Shown here piece by piece: positions 21,411 through 25,000 of a DNA stretch of 25,000 nt; the stretch's first letter is position 1; every line of letters starts with the position of its first letter. The stretch comes from Chrysomallon squamiferum (taxonomy: Eukaryota; Mollusca; Gastropoda; Neomphalida; Peltospiridae): positions 6,869,989 to 6,894,988 of the forward strand of contig CM022669.1 of assembly GCA_012295275.1 (NCBI GenBank). Reading direction: 5' to 3'. The notes under the pieces are model-generated. The model worked only from the letters and a program-made list of their open reading frames with translations. It did no database searches and had not been told where the DNA came from. The translations under genes were made by a program, and so were the position numbers.

Positions 21411-22404
21411 ATTATTTTTTTTTTTTTATCAGTCTGCTTTTTAATTATTTCCATGCAATCAGCTAGCTTATTAAAAGTGAATTCAAACATTTAAGGATAT
21501 TAAAATAGAATTCAGTGTAGTCTGTTTTTTTTTTTTTTAAATGTCCCTATTTATTTGTGCCAAATATTCATCCACAGCTTAAATTTTAGTCATTTCACAA
21601 TAAATCTTGTATCATTTATATTGTAATTTTTTTTCCATTAATAACCAAACATTAAAAAAAAAAATGGCCAAAAATAAGTTAAACCTTCATGTACATTTCA
21701 TTGAAATGTGTCCCTTACTTGTATATTATATTTTTTGTGATATTTTATTACTTTTTTTGGTGCTCCTTAATAAATTGTGACTACGACACATAGAAGTATA
21801 GTGGATATTTTTGTTGTACAATATATTGTATATTTACTAAATATATTGTTATTGTTGTTGTTGTTTTATTTTTAATAACCATGTATACATGAGATTTGTA
21901 AATTTACTTTTGCATGTAAAAAATATGTAGTTATTTATTTATGAATTATTTTATTTTCGTTTTCACACTTAAAATAAATATTTGATTGACAAAAAAGAAG
22001 AAAATGTTAAATGAAAATTCAGTATTTGTGAATATCTTTTTTTTCTTTTTTTATTCTCATATATATTTTTTTAATTTGTATTGATTTTTTTTTTCTGTTT
22101 ATTTATTTTTATTATTGTCAATTTTATACCAAATCTTTATCAGACATTTCACATTTGTTTATTCATTATTTTGTTATTTTTTGTTATTTTTTTGTTATTT
22201 TTTTTTTTTGTAAAAACCTTTCATTGCTGCTATTTTCTTTATTTAAAATATATTTTTCTTTTTAAAGATACCAAACAGTTGAATTCAACATTTAATATTG
22301 AATTTAAATTTGTCAGTATTTGTGTTAAACAAACCTGCTCAGCATCTGTGTCACAGGATGAAACATATTATATTATCTTTTCCTCTTCAGATGTTTGAAA
22401 TTGC

Positions 22405-22406
<2 letters not shown>

Positions 22407-22459
<53 letters not shown>
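22407..22459 (+). repeat. (CA)n microsatellite
   Basis: About 26 uninterrupted CA dinucleotides in the region downstream of the alpha-arrestin gene. Confidence 0.96.
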
Positions 22460-22898
22460 GCTATTTTCTTTATTTTTTATTTATTTAATTATTTGTTTTT
22501 AATGTTATGAACATGTATGTTTCTAAATTCAAAACATTTGAATTCCATACAGTATTTAAAATTGATTTTATGATCATTTTAATTTTATTATTTTATTTAT
22601 TTATTTTCGCTTTCTTTTTTTTTTCTTTTTTTTTTTTATATCAAATATTGTTGTACATGAAAATTTATTTGTTTTGTTTTGCATCTGTTCATATTGTTTT
22701 TATTATCTCACTCACACATATATATAATGTACCTTTTAGTGTTATTTGTTTTGTTGTGTTTCTTTCAGTATTTCATTTATCTGTTTATGTATAATATTAC
22801 ATAGAAATTACATATCAGTTTGTTATTTTACACTCAGTGAACAAACACAACTCCCCTTTAATGGTGGGATCATCTGTACAGTATTACTAAGTGCAGAA

Positions 22899-23013
22899 AA
22901 TGTACACACACACATACACACATACATCATTTATACAAATAATAACACATATATACATTGATTACATACGTAAATATATACACATATAAAACACACACAC
23001 ACACACACACACA
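22899..23013 (+). repeat. CA/TA-rich compound repeat
   Basis: CACATACA blocks followed by TATACACATA-type sequence, then about 11 CA units (22990-23012). Confidence 0.8.
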
Positions 23014-23185
23014 AACGTACAGAATGTTAGAATATAGATCTGTATTATTTGTAAATTATTTTGTGATAAATTAGAGCCAATGTTCTTTCAGATTTATTTA
23101 TTAGTTTTGAAGTAGCTAATTTTTTTTTGTAATTTAATTTACATATTTGTTGTTCTGTTGTTTATTATTTGTAGTCAGAAAAGAC

Positions 23186-23191
23186 AATAAA
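23186..23191 (+). terminator. possible distal polyadenylation signal
   Basis: AATAAA is followed about 45-70 nt later by the GT-rich stretch TGTTCTGTGTCTGGTTAGTG. This hexamer-plus-GT arrangement is better than at most other AATAAA copies in the region. It would imply a 3' UTR of about 5 kb for the alpha-arrestin gene, which the sequence alone cannot establish. Confidence 0.3.
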
Positions 23192-24822
23192 ATGTATGTA
23201 GACTATTGTTTTCATCAAGTCATCATTTCTTCAACTGTTCTGTGTCTGGTTAGTGTGTTCACTGAGGACATTGGAATTTAGGTAAACAGAAAATAACAAA
23301 GATTTTCTAAGTCTATCAGATACTCTGTATGCAATGAAAAATGCAGCACCACTTTTATTATTACTATTAATACATACTACTACTACCACTCTGCTACTGT
23401 TTATACCATTACTACTACCACTACTGTTGTTCTTGTTAATATTATTTATTATAATGTTGTTTATTTATATATTTATTTATTTAGTTAAGTATTTGTGTTC
23501 AATAGTATAGAAGCAGTTGCTTTGAAAATGTAATAAGCATTCACACATACAGACACACACAGACACACACACTCTCTCTCTCTCTCTGACTCTATCTCAG
23601 ACAGACACTCGTTCTTTTTCGTATTTGATAATTTGATAAATTTCACTAGTTGAGTCAAGCAATGAGTTCTTAACTTGTAACCTAGAGCGGTTACGTTTTT
23701 GAATTTGTTAAAACAATCAACAAAATTTCTGTTACTTCTTGACGGCCTCCCAGGTACAGTTAGATTTATAATTGTATTTATCTCTGGTGTGAAATATTAT
23801 ATGGGATTGGAACTTGTAAAGTGTTGGATTTAAAAACTACTGCCACATAGAAAATGATGAACAAGTGACTAATGTGCTGGTAGGTAATGCAGAGTTAACT
23901 AAATACAAGATTTTACTGATGTTCTTTGCATAATAGAAAATAATGATTTTAATTTAATAATTAACAAATTATAAATATTACAATCAACCAATTTTTCATG
24001 AATGTCATTTAACTAATTCACTAAATGCTGCAAGTCTAGTTTTTAAGTTCACCGTCAAAATTCTGAATCTATGGAAATTTCATTTTCAGATTGTATGTTG
24101 CATTAAATACAAATCCTGAAATTATTGTCAGAATATAACAGTCCACCAGAATTCACATTTAATGTATTTGTCAGATTTTAGTTTTACATAAATTACAAAT
24201 ACTGTCAGAATTTAGAATTCATGTATTGTCAGATTTTGGTGTTTACGTAAGTTACAAATATTGGCAGAATTCATAGTTAATGCATTGTCAGATTTTGGTG
24301 TTTACGTAAATTACAAACACTGTCAGATTTTACAGTTCTCAGCGATTACAAATAGAATTCTGTCACTGATAAACTTAATTACTCCACACACTTTTCATTT
24401 CTACTTAAACCAATGTTCAGTTCATTTAAATCATTCAATTAGAAGAATAAAAATAATAGATTTATGTCCGTGTGAGACACTGAATTTATGTTCTGACGTT
24501 GTAAAATGTGAATTGTGTACTGTGTGGTTTAGAAAATAATGTCTATTACCATCTTATAATACACGTATATTAAGTGATGTAAAATATATATGTTCAAGGA
24601 GTTGCCCACGTAATATAGAGAATATGTGTGTTATGCATATGAGACAATATAGTCCACGTTAAATAAGAATGTGTATTTTCTGTATATAATATGTGTATTG
24701 TTGATCCACTTGCAAAATGTAAAAAAAATGTGTTGAAAAAAACTAATTATTTGGCTTATATAATGTTTTAGCTTTTGGTTATTATGAAATGTGATTTTAT
24801 TTATTTTTTTAATTCTTTTTTA

Positions 24823-24872
<50 letters not shown>

Positions 24873-25000
24873 AAGAAATTGCCAACCATGTGGAAGTGAA
24901 ATTTTTAAATATCAAATACAGAGAGAAATATTCACTTGAAAATATATAGGTACAATTTTCTTTTGTATAGTTTGTTTTTGCTGTCATTTTAAAATTATTT
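23192..25000. other. AT-rich intergenic sequence
   Basis: No gene seen on either strand. It holds CA/CT-rich simple repeats at 23543-23590, a degenerate repeat at 24085-24340 and a (TTA)n run at about 24826-24870. Short open frames here show no recognisable domain. Confidence 0.5.
24085..24340 (+). repeat. degenerate tandem repeat, period about 58 bp
   Basis: Clear units start with TGTCAGATTTT at 24169, 24227 and 24286 (58 and 59 bp apart). They share GTTTACGTAAATTACAAA and a second TGTCAGAATTCAT-like half. A more diverged copy precedes them from about 24085. No coding potential or known element was recognised. Confidence 0.8.

Larger units (their letters stand above)
18117..23191 (+). other. 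AT-rich region downstream of the alpha-arrestin stop: possible long 3' UTR
   Basis: No coding sequence was recognised. The first 500 bp are less AT-rich, as expected for transcribed 3' UTR. ATTTA-rich stretches (for example near 18712-18730) and a TGTAAATA Pumilio-type site (near 18438) occur, but both are expected by chance in such AT-rich DNA. A relatively good polyadenylation signal, AATAAA, with a downstream GT-rich segment sits at 23186-23191. Earlier AATAAA hexamers (for example near 19150 and 21770) could serve instead, so the true 3' end is uncertain. Confidence 0.35.

Noticed and set aside
20917-22794. Phe/Leu-rich membrane-protein-like open frames
   Set aside because: T-rich DNA naturally encodes Phe/Leu/Ile. 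These frames have no conserved motif and lie in the AT-rich region after the arrestin gene.
18117-25000. tRNA, rRNA or transposon genes in the long gene-free stretch
   Set aside because: No tRNA-like cloverleaf arms, rRNA signatures, terminal repeats or reverse-transcriptase/transposase motifs were noticed by eye. A tRNAscan or RepeatMasker run would be decisive.

Overview
The window is eukaryotic nuclear DNA, most likely from a lophotrochozoan animal and probably a mollusc. Genes are split by short AT-rich introns with GT-AG ends. Exons have clearly higher GC than the introns and spacers, which are full of TTA, TTTA, CT, GT, CA and GATA microsatellites. All three genes lie on the + strand. 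The mollusc guess rests on gene content and on repeated copies of an AAGGGAGATAA-type motif that I recall as common in molluscs. It was not checked against any database.

Region 1 (1-11700) holds two tandem paralogues of a kyphoscoliosis-peptidase (KY)/transglutaminase-like protein. Gene 1 (124-3768) is cut by the left window edge and has a one-base frameshift near 800. Gene 2 (6525-11700) is complete: eight coding exons add up to 2481 nt, or 826 codons plus a stop. Exon order and intron phases (2, 0, 1, 0, 0 across the shared part) are identical in the two genes. Predicted architecture of the intact protein, in order: an N-terminal MGCG lipidation motif; a Pro-rich linker; a transglutaminase-like fold whose Cys-His-Asp triad appears lost; two KY-type beta domains; helical segments; a C-terminal module resembling the microtubule-binding domain at the tip of the dynein heavy-chain stalk; and a variable tail.

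Region 2 (12540-18116, with a possible 3' UTR to about 23190) holds a complete eight-exon alpha-arrestin (ARRDC family) gene of 412 codons. It has Arrestin_N and Arrestin_C domains and three C-terminal PPxY motifs for NEDD4-type WW domains. Its leader has an upstream ORF that stops 9 nt before the main start. The acceptor of its fifth coding exon is preceded by a 36-bp minisatellite that repeats the splice acceptor and the first bases of the exon, so several decoy acceptors precede the real one.

Region 3 (18117-25000) has no recognisable protein gene. It is AT-rich 3' UTR or intergenic sequence with microsatellites, possible polyadenylation signals, a nested hairpin and a degenerate repeat of about 58 bp near 24085-24340.

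The KY pair and the arrestin gene show no functional link beyond adjacency. The strongest candidate for something undescribed is the combination, in one predicted protein, of a lipid anchor, an apparently dead transglutaminase fold and a dynein-stalk-like module. The minisatellite-multiplied splice acceptor is second.
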